From Aquatica leii (lineage: Eukaryota > Arthropoda > Insecta > Coleoptera > Lampyridae), in assembly GCA_035610365.1 (NCBI GenBank), contig CM069432.1, forward strand, positions 174,652,035 to 174,716,034: DNA of 64,000 nucleotides. Reading direction: 5' to 3'. A program made the position numbers and the translations under genes. The notes under the pieces were generated by a model. The model saw only the letters and a program-made list of their open reading frames with translations, made no database searches and was not told the DNA's origin. Shown here one piece after another: positions 45,853-57,084 of the stretch; position 1 is the stretch's first letter; each line of letters starts with the position of its first letter.

Positions 45853-46808
45853 ATGGCAACAGAAGACGATGAATGGAAAAAATTATCAATAGAAGATCGC
45901 TGTGTGCATAAACAATGGAAAGCAAGAGTAAGCGGATATGAAGATGCTGCTAAATTATTCACTCAAATTGATGATGAGAAATCACCCGAATTTTCACGAT
46001 ATTTAGGCTTAATCAAAAAATTTGTAACCGACAGCAATGCAATGGGTCAAGAAAAAGGTTTGGAAGCTGCTCTTGCTTACATTGAAAACTATGCACATGC
46101 TGGTAAAACTGTAAATGAAGTTATGTCTGGAATTGTATCAAAATGTATAGCTGCTCCGAAAACTAAAACGAGAGATTTATCTGTTCAAATTACTTTAATG
46201 TATGTAGAAATCGAAAAGTATGAAGCTGTACAGGACGAGTTAATCAAAGGAATGGATCAAAAAAATCCAAAAATTGTTGCAGCTTGTATTAATGCTATTA
46301 CTACAGCTGTAAAGGAATTTGGAATAAAAATTATAAATCCAAAACCTCTTGTTAAAAAGATATCTGTGTTGTTTGCTGAGAGAGATAAAGGAATTCGTGA
46401 TGAGGCTCGTCTTATGGTTATAGAACTTTTTAAATGGATTGGACCTGCACTTCGGTAAATTAATTTTAAAATATCAATCTATAAGTTTTTTTCTTTCTTT
46501 TCTGACGATTTCATATTTTTATTATTTTATATAGTTAACTTTATTATATGGCAATATATGTTGCTATATTATTAGTATATGGGAGTTGGTACAAGATGCT
46601 AAGACCTAAATATTTCTTTTCTTAAATAGTCTTATTTATACTTTAATTATTTTCAGTTCTCAACTGAATAATCTACAACCAGTACAAGTATCTGAATTAG
46701 AGGTGGAATTTTCTAAACTAGAAGGTCAAAAAACAGTACCTACACGTTATATTCGTTCTCAGCAGCAGAGACAAGCTAAATTAGCTGCTGAAATAGTCGC
46801 AGTTGAAG
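45853..46808 (+). CDS. msps: Mini spindles / XMAP215 microtubule polymerase, first two coding exons
   Basis: Exons 45853-46454 and 46657-46808, joined in phase (CTTCG|gtaaat, TTTTCAG|TTCTCAA). The protein starts MATEDDEWKKLSIEDRCVHK, the conserved opening of the first TOG domain of msps/CKAP5/XMAP215, which binds tubulin dimers and speeds plus-end growth of microtubules. HEAT-repeat segments follow (CINAITTAVKEFGIKI, ARLMVIELFKWIGPAL), then LQPVQVSELEVEFSKLEG and TRYIRSQQQRQAK, the usual end of TOG1. The last codon is split (GAA G|gtaact). About 250 residues of a normally near 2,000-residue protein are in the window. This is the only clear host housekeeping gene seen. Confidence 0.93.
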
Positions 46809-48040
46809 GTAACTTTGTTCGCTCGGCGCTAACAGAAAAAACTGTACAGGGTATCTACTTTTTGAATGCTTACTATTGGAATCTCTATAATAGTAAAGGT
46901 TCACGATCAGTTAATTGTCAGAAATGTTATTATTATCATAAGACCAATTTTAAATTGGTTTTAGACTAAGAAAATATTTCGAGGTAACTAAACATAATAA
47001 AAAGTTCAAATATGGTGTAATATTTTCTTCTTCATAACTTTTGCTGTTCAGTAATTGAAAATCTAAACATAGTTTTATTTTTTTTAGGATAAAAAGTGGA
47101 TACCCTGTATATACTCTCAAGACAAGGTTTTAAATGTTTTTGACCTGCGTCAAAATCGGAATTGAAACAGTTTTTATTGTCACTTTTGTAAATGATTCTA
47201 TATTAATCCATGAACTGCATCCACACAACAAGTTGCCCTTTGATATTTAGCATTATGGTTTTAGTTATACCGCTGTGGTTTCTGTAATCGTGATTATTCG
47301 TAATTTCATGTATACTATTTGAATTGCTTATAGAAAACTTTTTATTTGTCACAACTGATTAAATGAAATGACACGCGTATAGAGCTAATCATATTAAAAA
47401 TATTCGCGCTATAAAAACAAACAATTTTTTTAGTGCTTCTAAAAAACCGTTCTGATACTTATCAAGAATTTCTTTTAGCGGCTAAAGTAACCAAAATTAC
47501 TACTAGGTAGTTAGATAAATCTTGTTATTTAACAGACAGATGCAAAAAAATAAGCTCAGTTTCTGATGAGATTACGATAAGCATGTACAGGAGTTTAAAA
47601 CAAAAACTTGCAGGATTTATTAAGTATGAACAAAAATACTCTGCACAGAAATGCGTAAACTGTGACAAATGTAATTCAGCATACACCTTATTTGAAACAA
47701 CCATTTTCTACCCTTTGGTTGCACAATGCAACCAGAAAATCCTTGGATAAATGTGACTGTGGTGTTCAAAGATTACTTTACAGTACATTTTTGTAATTCT
47801 GTAGATAGAAATACAAAACTGTAATTTGATGTGCAAAACCAAGTTTTTGCAGTATTTTTAAGCAATCGGTTAAATTGGTTTTAAATGCGTTAAACTTTCA
47901 AATGAAATTGAAAATCGAAGGCTGTTTCTTATTTTGTAAAGAAAAACCGATTAATTTCTAATGGTAACCTTTATTAATGTTTTAAATTAACATTAGATTT
48001 CATATAAACTAATAAAAATATAAAAATAAAATGTAAACAT
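46809..48040. other. Start of the large third intron; one cysteine-rich frame
   Basis: No next msps exon. At about 47580-47740 the plus strand reads KQKLAGFIKYEQKYSAQK, then CVNCDKCNSAYTLFETTIFY, with a later VAQCNQKILG. The Cys spacing suggests a zinc-binding tail of a transposase, but I cannot name the family and stops follow immediately. Confidence 0.35.
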
Positions 48041-48043
48041 AAA

Positions 48044-48387
48044 TTAGTGAGGGCAACAACTATTACATATTATTGTAGTTTTTTTCTGGCAATGTTGTTT
48101 ACATACAAAGAGTTTCACTTTTCACCTGTTTTCGAACATTTTTTGTCATTTGCTCTTGGACATATCTTACAACGACCTCTTTTTGTGTTGTTCTGTGTCT
48201 GCCAAACAATATTTTTTTTACGTCACAAAACAAATAACAATTGAAAAATTTGTTATATATTATTAAACATTGTTGAAAGAAACTCAGCTAAAAAATATTG
48301 GGACAGTTGTAAGAAAAACTTAAGAAAAGACAACAAAAACAACAGATCTGGGGTCAAAAAAGACCCCAATGGTAATCGGAAGGTTAA
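48044..48387 (-). mobile_element. piggyBac-like remnant: C-terminal Cys domain and one terminus
   Basis: The minus strand encodes KRGRCKICPRANDKKCSKT, then (after a frame change) VCKQHCQKKTTIICNSCCPH and TAA at 48044. The C-x2-C ... C-x3-H ... C-x2-C pattern is the C-terminal cysteine-rich domain of piggyBac transposases. About 160 bp upstream the minus strand reads TTAA then CCTTCCGATTACCATTGGGG (48387-48364), a plausible terminus with the TTAA target. Nearly all of the transposase is deleted. Confidence 0.6.
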
Positions 48388-48849
48388 ACCATCTTACGGT
48401 ATAAATTTTGATGAGAATCATAAAATAACAGTAAAACAATACAGGGAAAAAAATTGTTTGAGAGGGTTGAATACAATTTTTAAACAAAAAAAAAAGTGGT
48501 GTTTTAAAGCATACTACGACGCAACGGAGCCGCAAAAACGCATGATCACTGTTATCGGTGCAAAAATGCAGTTTTATTGGATGTTGACGAAGTCATGGAT
48601 GACCAGTGCTGTATTCCGAGGTATACGCGGGTATACGTCGTATATACCTAAATACGCATTTTGAAATAAAACGTATATATTGGTCAATTCAAAGTTCTGG
48701 GAAAACTGGCATCTTTATTAATTAAATGCGGTAAAAAAATTATATAAAAGTTGTCATATTTAATGTTTTCTATTTACTAAAATTATTTTTTGGTATTCAG
48801 GACCCACACAGCATAAACAAATTATTAAAATGTTAAGATAATATTTTCT

Positions 48850-49190
48850 TTAAAATATGTTTCTATAGCATTCAATATCGACAAGAAAATATTGATAAAA
48901 CATTTTTAAAATATGTGCATGTCCGCAAATTGATGTTTAATAAATATTCCAAGAACATTTTCTTGAAAATATTAAAATGTTTCTAAAACATTCAATATAT
49001 CAAAAAAATGCCAATAAAACATTTTAAAATATATACATGTCCGCAAATTGATGTTTAATAAATATTTCAAAAACATTTTCTTGAAAATATTAAAATGTTT
49101 CTAAAACATTCAATATACCAAAAATAATGTTAATAAAATATTTTTTAAATATCTAATGTCCTGCAGATTGATGTTTAATAAATAAATAAC
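48850..49190. repeat. 118-120-bp tandem repeat, about three copies
   Basis: CCGCAAATTGATGTTTAATA recurs at 48923, 49041 and (as CTGCAGATTG) 49161, with the intervening AATATTAAAATGTTTCTAAA also repeated. AT-rich, non-coding. Confidence 0.9.
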
Positions 49191-49547
49191 GTATGTACCC
49201 CCCAAAAGTCTTAGAATTGGCGTTGACAATAACGCGAGAAATGGACGTCGCTCCTAGAACCATAATCAGGGAGACTTGCTCATTTAGTCGTATGGTTCTA
49301 TGATCGATATGGATCTCGATCTATCGTCATAGCCAACACCCAGTTCTTATTCTCTTGCGACACACGTTACTTTAAAAGGCAACAGTTTATAAATATTTTC
49401 ATACACAAAATATTATAGAACTCTTTAAGAAAATGTCTAACAAGCGAGTTACGGCGGACATTGATACAAAATGTTCTAATAAATCAACTTGAAAAGGCGT
49501 ATAATAAAAATTGACTCCCAATTAGTCAAAAAAAAAATTATTTTTTC
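49191..49547. other. No gene recognised
   Basis: A GC-richer patch at 49200-49340 contains the imperfect inverted pair TAGAACCATA and TATGGTTCTA; possibly a small element. Nothing else. Confidence 0.4.
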
Positions 49548-50355
49548 TTAAAAAACTGACACTGAAACAATTGAAATGTTTATGTAAAAAATAATATAGA
49601 CTGTTAGTTGCAAAGGTTTTCTTTTTTCCCTCAACTTTGCTGCGACTAACCATGATTTAATGCCATTTACTATTTCCAAATCTGTAGCTTCATTAAATTG
49701 ACGACGAACTGCTTCTAATGGAACACAATTATTTATAACAAAACACAGATATTGAATAGGTAACTTACTTAGAATCGCAGTCTGTAACAACAGCGTTTTA
49801 AAAACTTTTTTCCCTTTTGTCCTTCATAACTGTACAAAGCTCCTACATGATTACTAAATGTATGATACATTATTCTCCTTACAAGTTCTTTTGGAGTAGA
49901 CCCTCCCTGTAATGACAAATCCTTGACCTACAAAGAGTTCACAATAAAAACATATAATATATTACAGTATCTGTTAATGTAGATACACTAAGTATTACTT
50001 TCTACACCACAGTAATTAAGAAAAACATACTAAAATTTGAATGTTCGATTCGTTCTTGTCGATTATTGATGCTAAATTTTTTACATCTTCCTTAGTTTTT
50101 AACGGTAGTAACGGGGTTATCAGTTTCATTATGTCATTTTCCTCTGGTGGATTGTGTAAGTTTACTTGCTTTGTTCCGCTTTTCATTAAAAATTCTAGTG
50201 TTTCCCAATTTGTTTTACTATTAATTTGATTAGATGAAGTTCTCTGGTGTGTTGCTTATAGAATTCTATAAAAAAAAAGCAGTCAAATGTAAAAGCTACA
50301 GAAAAATGTGTAACTCACTCATACTTTTTACCATCCATTGCCTAAAATTGTTAAT

Positions 50356-50445
50356 GAACTTTCATTGTTTATTATTTTGAAATGAATATACACAGCAATC
50401 GAAACGTTGTGTATATTCATTTCAAAATAATAAACAATGAAAGTT
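50356..50445. repeat. Near-perfect 38-bp hairpin
   Basis: AACTTTCATTGTTTATTATT and the following 18 bases (50356-50393) are mirrored exactly at about 50407-50445, with a loop of some 12 bases. It may be a tiny foldback element or a repair-generated inverted duplication. Confidence 0.9.
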
Positions 50446-50565
50446 CAGCAGAATGTTATTACTTCGCATCAAGCAACATTGTTTAATACATTCAAACAAA
50501 TGTTACAGGTTCATCTAAGTTAATTCAAATTCTTAAATTAAATTTTTACTAATTTTACAACTTAC

Positions 50566-50882
50566 TATTTTCATACATTCTATAAATGTTTGTCATTGGT
50601 CTTGAAAGTTTTTGTTTCAATTGAGAAGTACTCGGGATACTTTCATCGTTAACTTTCTGGGATGCTCAGTTTACCGTGGAAATACTTATCTTTAAAGCAG
50701 CTGCTACACGCCGTTATAAAATTTAAAAAGTAATTTTGTTCTTAATTGTAATTAGTTAAACATACCTCTCGAACATTATTCAAAGGTAAAAACGGTCCAC
50801 CTGCATCACGTTCTTGCTCAAAAAATTCAATTAACGAAACTACCAACTCATAACCACGTTTTCCTAATTCCGTACCAGGCAT
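50566..50882 (-). pseudogene. N-terminal exons of a DDE_3-type transposase
   Basis: Exon 50882-50766 encodes MPGTELGKRGYELVVSLIEF, then EQERDAGGPFLPLNNVRE and a gtatgt donor. Second piece 50710-50566: RVAAALKISISTV, a TGA, then KVNDESIPSTSQLKQ. The layout (short leader, FFEQE-like helix, splice after xVRE, HTH beginning RVAAALxIS) matches the transposase starts at 31606 and 40769. The acceptor before the second piece lacks AG, and the DDE domain is absent. Same strand as the DUF4806-type gene and inside its intron. Confidence 0.55.
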
Positions 50883-51025
50883 ATTAATAAACTAATTTCG
50901 CAAAATAGGTAATCACGAAAATTGTTCTAAAAAGAACAGTTTTAATATAAATAAGAAACCAAAACAAGTTTAACCTAACTTGACAATAATAAGTACGCGG
51001 AAAAGTGACAACACCGTGTTGTAAT

Positions 51026-52680
51026 TAGTGATGCGCACAATCGAATGAAAACTATCGAACTGTTCGATAGTTATCAACCATTCGAATTATTCGATAGTAA
51101 AAAATGAACTATTCGGTAGAACAAATAAATTGTTTTGTTTGTTTGTTTTTCAGTTTTTCGGTGGCCACTACACTGTGTTTGAAATGTCCCACAATTTGCC
51201 TACACTTTTTTAGTAAGGTAGCTAGCTCACCGTTCACTTTAATTGCGTCAGTAACACTCAAATTAAGGGTATGTGCGACACAGGGGTGATGGCGTTTTTG
51301 TAAGTGTTCAATAATGCCGTTTTTGATATTGGCACCATTGTCAGTTACAATTGTCACAATTTTATCAAAAATGTTCCACTGGTTAAAGATTGATTTCAGT
51401 GCTGATCCTATATTTGCTCCGGTATGCGAATCCGGAATTTCTTTCGTCGATAGAACTCGGGAATGAAGGGTGTTTTCAAAAATGAAATGGGATGTTACAG
51501 TTATAAATGCCATATTACCATCAGACGTCCATATATCGGTAGTAATTGCGACATGAGCAACTTCGCTAATGGTACTCACAATTTTGGATTTGATTCCTTC
51601 ATAAAATCTAGGTAGGATGGTGTTCGTCAGCAGTTTTCGGTTTGGTGGTTTGTAGAGTGGTATATTTCTGGAATATTCCAAAAATCCCTTATTTTCTACT
51701 ACGGACAAGAGCTGGAAATCCGTTACAATCATCTTCACGAGGTCTCTATCAATTTCTTCTCGTTGCTTGGTCCTTTTGTCGGAAACTAACAATGTCGTTT
51801 GTCTCGTTTTTGCGACACGAGGACGTTTGGGCAGAGGTTGAGGATGCGGTTGAAGAGCACTTGCCCGACCTGCTTCTGAATTCACTGTATGGTCTTCCAC
51901 GGGCACAGTTTGTGCATCCGGATCTTCGTCTGCAACTTCGGGAACAGGAGGTACTAACAACATTGCCGCATGTTTCCGCTTTAAATGATCAATTAAATTG
52001 GAAGTGTTCCCTGTACATTTCAAGCATTCACTGCAATGTAAGCACTTTACCAATTTTGAACCACCACCACTATCAATTTTATCAAAGTGATTCCACACAT
52101 AAGACCGCTTTTTAGATGAACTCATATTAAACGTATTTTATTGCTTGGTTATTAATTGCAAACACCACACACTCTACATCAACAAAGATCTAAACCAAAC
52201 TAAATAATTACTTAGTTATAAAAGTAAGTGAATCAAATTCGTAGGCAAATGTAATATATAAAGCACATTAAATAGGTATAAGCTGTTCCATTGTTTAATG
52301 AAGAAAAGGAATTCTGAAGAACAGGAAATACGTTATCGCCCTTTGTTTATTGGTAGTTTGGAACAAAGGATCATTCATTTAAAATGATTCATTTGTCATA
52401 AATAATGTGATCTAATCTAGCGATATCCTTAATGTAAGATTTGAATGACTACTTGAATTGAATATCTACATTACCTACCTATAAGGGACATAATAATTAA
52501 ATTATTCGGTAACTTATATAAACATAAAGTGTTATTGTAGTTAAACCTAAACTTGAGTATTCTCATTGAATAGGGAGGGATAGTAACTAAATTCATTCGA
52601 TATTGAATTCATTCGTTAGTTTTTTTTCAAAAATAGTAATTTATTCGATAGTTTTTTTCATTCGATAGTGCCCAACACTA
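51026..52680 (-). mobile_element. hAT transposon (BED-type), internal-deletion derivative
   Basis: 1,655 bp with ends TAGTGATGCGCACAATCGAA and the inverse of TAGTGTTGGGCACTATCGAA; perfect 8-bp target duplication GTTGTAAT (51018-51025 and 52681-52688). ACTATCGAA/TTCGATAGT motifs recur beneath both termini, probably transposase binding sites. It carries a truncated transposase gene. It sits in the intron of the DUF4806-type gene between exons B and C. Confidence 0.95.
51109..52125 (-). CDS. hAT transposase, C-terminally truncated (ZBED1-like)
   Basis: 338 residues. N-terminal BED zinc finger (SYVWNHFDKI ... KCLHCSECLK ... LIDHLKRKH, about residues 8-52), a linker rich in Pro and acidic residues, and the front half of the RNase H-like core with the first and second acidic positions (AITTDIWTSDGN; IVTDNGANI), then HPCVAHTLNLSV and CRQIVGHFKHS. 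Intact proteins of this group are roughly 600-700 residues. The insertion domain, third catalytic residue and C-terminal dimerisation motif are absent, removed between codon 338 and the element end. The open frame is otherwise unbroken, so the deletion looks recent. Confidence 0.9.
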   Translation of the reverse strand: MSSSKKRSYVWNHFDKIDSGGGSKLVKCLHCSECLKCTGNTSNLIDHLKRKHAAMLLVPPVPEVADEDPDAQTVPVEDHTVNSEAGRASALQPHPQPLPKRPRVAKTRQTTLLVSDKRTKQREEIDRDLVKMIVTDFQLLSVVENKGFLEYSRNIPLYKPPNRKLLTNTILPRFYEGIKSKIVSTISEVAHVAITTDIWTSDGNMAFITVTSHFIFENTLHSRVLSTKEIPDSHTGANIGSALKSIFNQWNIFDKIVTIVTDNGANIKNGIIEHLQKRHHPCVAHTLNLSVTDAIKVNGELATLLKKCRQIVGHFKHSVVATEKLKNKQTKQFICSTE

Positions 52681-53662
52681 GTTGTAATACCAACCTATTT
52701 CTTAAAATTCATGCGAAAATAAACACAATCTTAAACTGTTTAGTGTGGTATGATTTTGACGTCATATGTCACGTGGCATTCATCTACTTTTGAGATTACT
52801 ATATTAGTAGATTCCGCATTTACACGACACTGCTTCTGGTTTACCTTAACGTTGTGCCTAACATGTTTAACTGTAGTAACTAAATTCAAAATAATGGAAA
52901 TATATACATACACAGTATTTGTATTATCTATGTTAACCAGAGTATGTGGTAAGCTTGGCAGATCATCATCTTCCTCATCATAAAGATATTCCTTGTTTCT
53001 CTTTATTTCCGGTTTACGAAACCCCTTACCAAAGTCATCGCCAGCACTTGCCGATCTGCTCAAATCATCCGTGTCCTTGGCTTTATTACATTTGCTTTGA
53101 GCTTTCCCATAGTTGTCTAATATTAAGTAATGTATCAAAATATGAAATAATGTAAAGTACCATAAATAGTTACCATATACTCCTAAAATGTTTATGCTGT
53201 AAATCTTCCAATCACATTGAGGCGATACTGTAGTTCGAACTGCTTCTATAATTTAAATTTTATTTTGATCGAAGGCCAAAAACATTCCACGCCTTTGTCA
53301 TATGATGTACATGTCCAGGCTTTTGGAACAACGTCCACAGTGTTGTCCTTTTGAAAATGTGCAACAATCCAACTGATTTCCAAAAAAAAATTATGTACAT
53401 ATTAGAAATATTTTCCAATTTAATTTCCAACTTTTGTTTAATGCCAACCTTTACCGCTGGCAATTCGAAAAGCAATTAAATAAAACAAATCAAACTACCT
53501 ATTGCTAAAATCTGATTAAGCTAATTTATTTCACTTATTTTTATCGGGAATAATATTTACCTCCACAAATTTGTAGATACAGATCTACTACACACACCAG
53601 AGCACGCCATTATATCTAAAAATACATTGCCAACTAGTATTATGTTTAAAGGTTATGTAATT

Positions 53663-54131
53663 AGATTTATTCACACTCAGTAACGTACAGTTTTCCGTAC
53701 ATCTTAAAGGTTGGTAAGTGAGCGGTTACCATGGTTAAAGAAAACGAGTATGTAATGAAACCTCACGGTCAGTAATGTACACTTTCCGAACCTGTAATTT
53801 GTGTGTGTTTTGTTTAAACTAATTTGATAAAAAGACAATGATAAATTAAATACGTATATGTCAATTGGGAAGTGCCTACTATGTGTTAATATTTTACCGA
53901 AATAAACGATAATATTTTGGAAGTAGCTTTTCATTCGTTTTTTATTAGTTTTATGTTATGTATTTTATTTAATGGCTGATTGTGAATAAAATTGTATACA
54001 AACCTTGGCAAAAGTGTTCCATTTGTCTCGAGAACTAGTTCACCTCGAGGCTATGCCTCTCGGTAAACTATAGTTCTCTCGGCAGAAATGGAATACTTTC
54101 CGCCTCGGTATGTAATCTACTATTAAACTTA
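53663..54131 (+). repeat. Left terminal inverted repeat arm
   Basis: About 470 bp, from TTATTCACACTCAG to GGTATGTAATCTACTATTA. Open frames on its minus strand are not conserved in the other arm. Confidence 0.85.
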
Positions 54132-56190
54132 CCTTAACAGTTTTTACGTATATATGAATGAATGAACTCACAGAAAACATCAGCATTATTTAACATTAGA
54201 CTATTATTCATAGCACAACGACAAAACCATAGGACAAAACTTAAGACAAAAAGTCGGTAATGTTAAACACCGTTAAATACACAAAAATTGGGCGGCAAGT
54301 GCTTAAGTCGCGTGATCTACAAAATCTGCAAAATTTAAATTATAAATTATTAAATGACTAAAGAAAATAGCTGAAGTAAGTTTAACAAATATAAAAACTG
54401 TTATAAATTTATTGTGCCCTGTTATTATATTTAAAATTATTTTAAAACTAAGAAAACCTACAAGATTAAAATTCATTTTAAAAATATTTTAATGATGTTA
54501 TTGATAAAATGTTTTACGTCTCCAAATTTAATATGTTTTAATAATAATTTTATAATATTCACAAAAAAATATTTTTACTCATAATTTTAAAAATATTTTA
54601 ATAATGCCTATTACAAATATGTTTTCTACAATCTGAAGCATTTATGAATATTTTAAAAATATTGTGTGCTGTGTGGGGATGCTCCGTTTTTCTGTAATAG
54701 TGACTGATTTAATTTTTTTAACCTAGGGTATATATTTTATTTTACTTTTTTATTCTTTATAAAATTCATAATAACATTTGTATAAACGATTTTTTGATTT
54801 ATTAAACGGTTTCTGAAACATTTTATATTTTTTAAAAAAATACGACTTATAAATAGGGCTATAGCAAAAAATTAATATCTCTTTAATCTTACAAACTTTG
54901 ATTCATATTAATAATAATAAAAATAATTATTTGGCATCAATAATAATTTTATAACATTTTAACATAAAAAATTTAAGTAAGTTTTCGAAGTCATGCCGAT
55001 TTTTTGTAAACATAAGTTAATTCTTAAAAAAGAATTGCTATAGACCCCTTCCAAAATTTCTACTCTTATGCTTCTAAATGCTTGTCTTTAACCTTCAACA
55101 GTTTGTTTTTTTCTCAAAAAGTAAATATTGAATAGGTAAACTAATACGATATTACTAAAACTTGGATTATTTCAAGAACGGTTAATAATACAGAAATTTG
55201 TTTAAAATTATACAAAAAAAATTTACGAACAAATATAATATATAATCCTATTTAAGAAATCAAAATTTTTGTATGTCAAATATGCAAAAACTTATGGCAA
55301 ATTTTTTTTTAGCTAATATCAAAGCCTGTAAGATTTAAGAGATAAATTTATTACTACATTCCTATATATTATTTTAAAATAGGTACTAAAATTTCTGGAA
55401 ATTATTTAATGAATTAAAAAATTTGCTATACAAAAGCTATTACAAATTTTACAAAGAATAAAAAAGCAAACGAAAATATACACCCTAGGTTTAAAAAACA
55501 TGTGTTGTTTATTATTATATAATAGCCTAAAGTATACTAAAGTTATATATTTAATTCATTCGTTGACTGATAGTTAAGCTGGTTGTGATGTAGGCAACGT
55601 TTACATATAAAAAATATTTTATTAAAATAAAAACCTATATAGTAGATATAAAGAAAGTAATTAAACATACAAAATAAATACAGTGCACGCCGCTTAATAG
55701 AATCACATTGGGGCTTTTGACAACAATAACTGAATCATTTTTTTTAATGGTTAGAAACGAGTAAATACATACATGCATACGTACAGCGTGTATCTGATTA
55801 ATTTAGAAGGTGTATCATACAAGCAAAAATAATGTTCTAATGCAACATTTCAAAAAATTTAAATTTGAAGTCAAATAAATCATAAATTACTGACATCTTA
55901 GATTTATTACTGTTCTAAGATTATTGACATTGTGGGATAAAAGAAATCTGAAATCAAAAATGATGTTATAATGATGTTATGATTAGTGGTGAGCGATACG
56001 GCAATTTGTGTATCGAATACACAATTTGTATCGATATCGATACCAATACTCAGACCTAGTTATGATGTTTAATTTAGTTCTCAGAACTATACATTTTTCT
56101 CAGTAATTTACTGACACCAAAAATAAAAATAAATACAAAATAATGTTATCACAAAGTTAATGTAATAGCGAAAGCTTCCACGGCCGGAAT
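54132..56190. other. AT-rich interior, no gene seen
   Basis: 54440-54660 resembles the TTTAAAAATATTTTAAT-type repeats at 48.8 kb. 54700-56100 has only short runs without motif. A GGTGAGCGATACGGCAATTTG patch at 55988 may be the edge of a small element. Confidence 0.5.
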
Positions 56191-56191
56191 C

Positions 56192-56347
56192 TATACTAAC
56201 ATTAGAATGTCTTCCGGGTTTGGACCGTGTCATATTTGCAACCGAAGCTGCCAACGTTTCGCCCACTTGCGAAGTCGGCGAAACGTTGGCAGCTTCGGTT
56301 GCAAATATGACACGGTCCAAACCCGGAAGACATTCTAATGTTAGTAT
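56192..56347. repeat. Perfect 71-bp-arm palindrome, GC-rich
   Basis: ATACTAACATTAGAATGTCT and the next 51 bases (56192-56262) are mirrored exactly at 56277-56347 around a loop of about 14 bases. The left side runs on as ATTCCGGCCGTGGAAGCTTT (minus strand), a motif I recall as widespread in arthropod genomes. It is GC-rich in an AT-rich neighbourhood. Confidence 0.92.
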
Positions 56348-56575
56348 ATCACAAAGTTGTTATTCTATTCACAGCACGAGTACACCAAAAACAATTAGAA
56401 GATAAAGTAGATGCTTAAATGAGGTGATGTTACGTAGGTCAGTTAAAATACGTACTTGAATAAATTAATAAATGCACTGCAAACATAAAGCTATACATGC
56501 AAGACGGTATTTAATTATTTTAAGTTTTAATTGAGCAGCAGCATTCAGCTGCCTTTTTTTTGTTGTACTTAGAAT

Positions 56576-57082
56576 GTGCAATCGATGCGAAATATGGAAA
56601 ATACATTGTTATCCGATTCTCAAAACTTAATTAATTTAAGTGGACGGTACGCTGAAGATGATATTTTTAATGCAGATGAGACAAATCTTTTCTTTAAATG
56701 TTTATTGTTGACTAAAGAAATCATTGACATGCACACCACTAGTATAAGTTTACTAGACGCCATTAGAGATCTCAGCAAAATATGGAATATCAATATAAAA
56801 CAACAAACCATTATAAATTGTTTTGAAAAAGCAGACATTGTTAAAAATTATTTTCAAGAAAGAGGAGTCAAATTTGATTGGGATGAAGATGATTTTCTTC
56901 TACTATCTTACTCAGTTAAAATCCTTTTGAACCTTATATGCAACTTTAGCAGATATCAATGATATGGCATTTGAAGATTTTGTTAACGTGGACAAGAATT
57001 TGTCTATAATAGAACAGCACACAGAAGAAATTTTGGAGAGCGTCATAGAAAATATGTCAGTATGGTTAGCCCCGCTTTTTTA
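56576..57082 (+). pseudogene. Tigger/pogo-type (jerky-like) transposase remnant
   Basis: Reads NLINLSGRYAEDDIFNADET NLFFKCL, the segment around the first catalytic Asp of CENP-B/Tigger DDE domains. It then passes directly, by an in-frame deletion of the catalytic core, to SLLDAIRDLSKIWNINIKQQ and TIINCFEKADIV, the C-terminal region. After a frame change near 56938, DINDMAFEDFVNVDKNLSII and EEILESVIENMS complete the family's acidic tail. The N-terminal HTH domains are absent. Confidence 0.75.
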
Positions 57083-57084
57083 AA

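Larger units (their letters stand above)
49548..53378 (-). pseudogene. DUF4806-type gene in pieces, hAT element in its intron
   Basis: Four minus-strand exon-like pieces in the order expected for insect DUF4806 proteins. Exon A (53378-53174): ISWIVAHFQKDNTVDVVPKA and VECFWPSIK, then, after a frame change, CDWKIYSINILGVY; donor gtaact. Exon B (53116-52914): DNYGKAQSKCNKAKDTDDLS, then an acidic stretch. Exon C (50265-50031): NPPEENDIMKLITPLLPLKT, then DVKNLASIIDKN; donor gtatgt. Exon D (49927-49548): VKDLSLQGGSTPKELVRRIM, NHVGALYSYEGQKGKK, then in another frame LPIQYLCF and AVRRQFNEATDLEIVNGIKS. Exons C and D join in phase. A stop near the start of exon C and two frame changes make it a likely pseudogene. 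Function of the family is unknown; a nuclear role is only a guess. Confidence 0.6.

Noticed and set aside
52740-52913. C-terminal extension of DUF4806 exon B into a longer protein
   Set aside because: A gtgtatgt/gtatgtat donor near 52913 gives a better exon end, and the later residues look like intron translation.
56108-56405. Two mirror-image open frames sharing one protein sequence
   Set aside because: Both are translations of the two arms of the perfect palindrome at 56192-56347.
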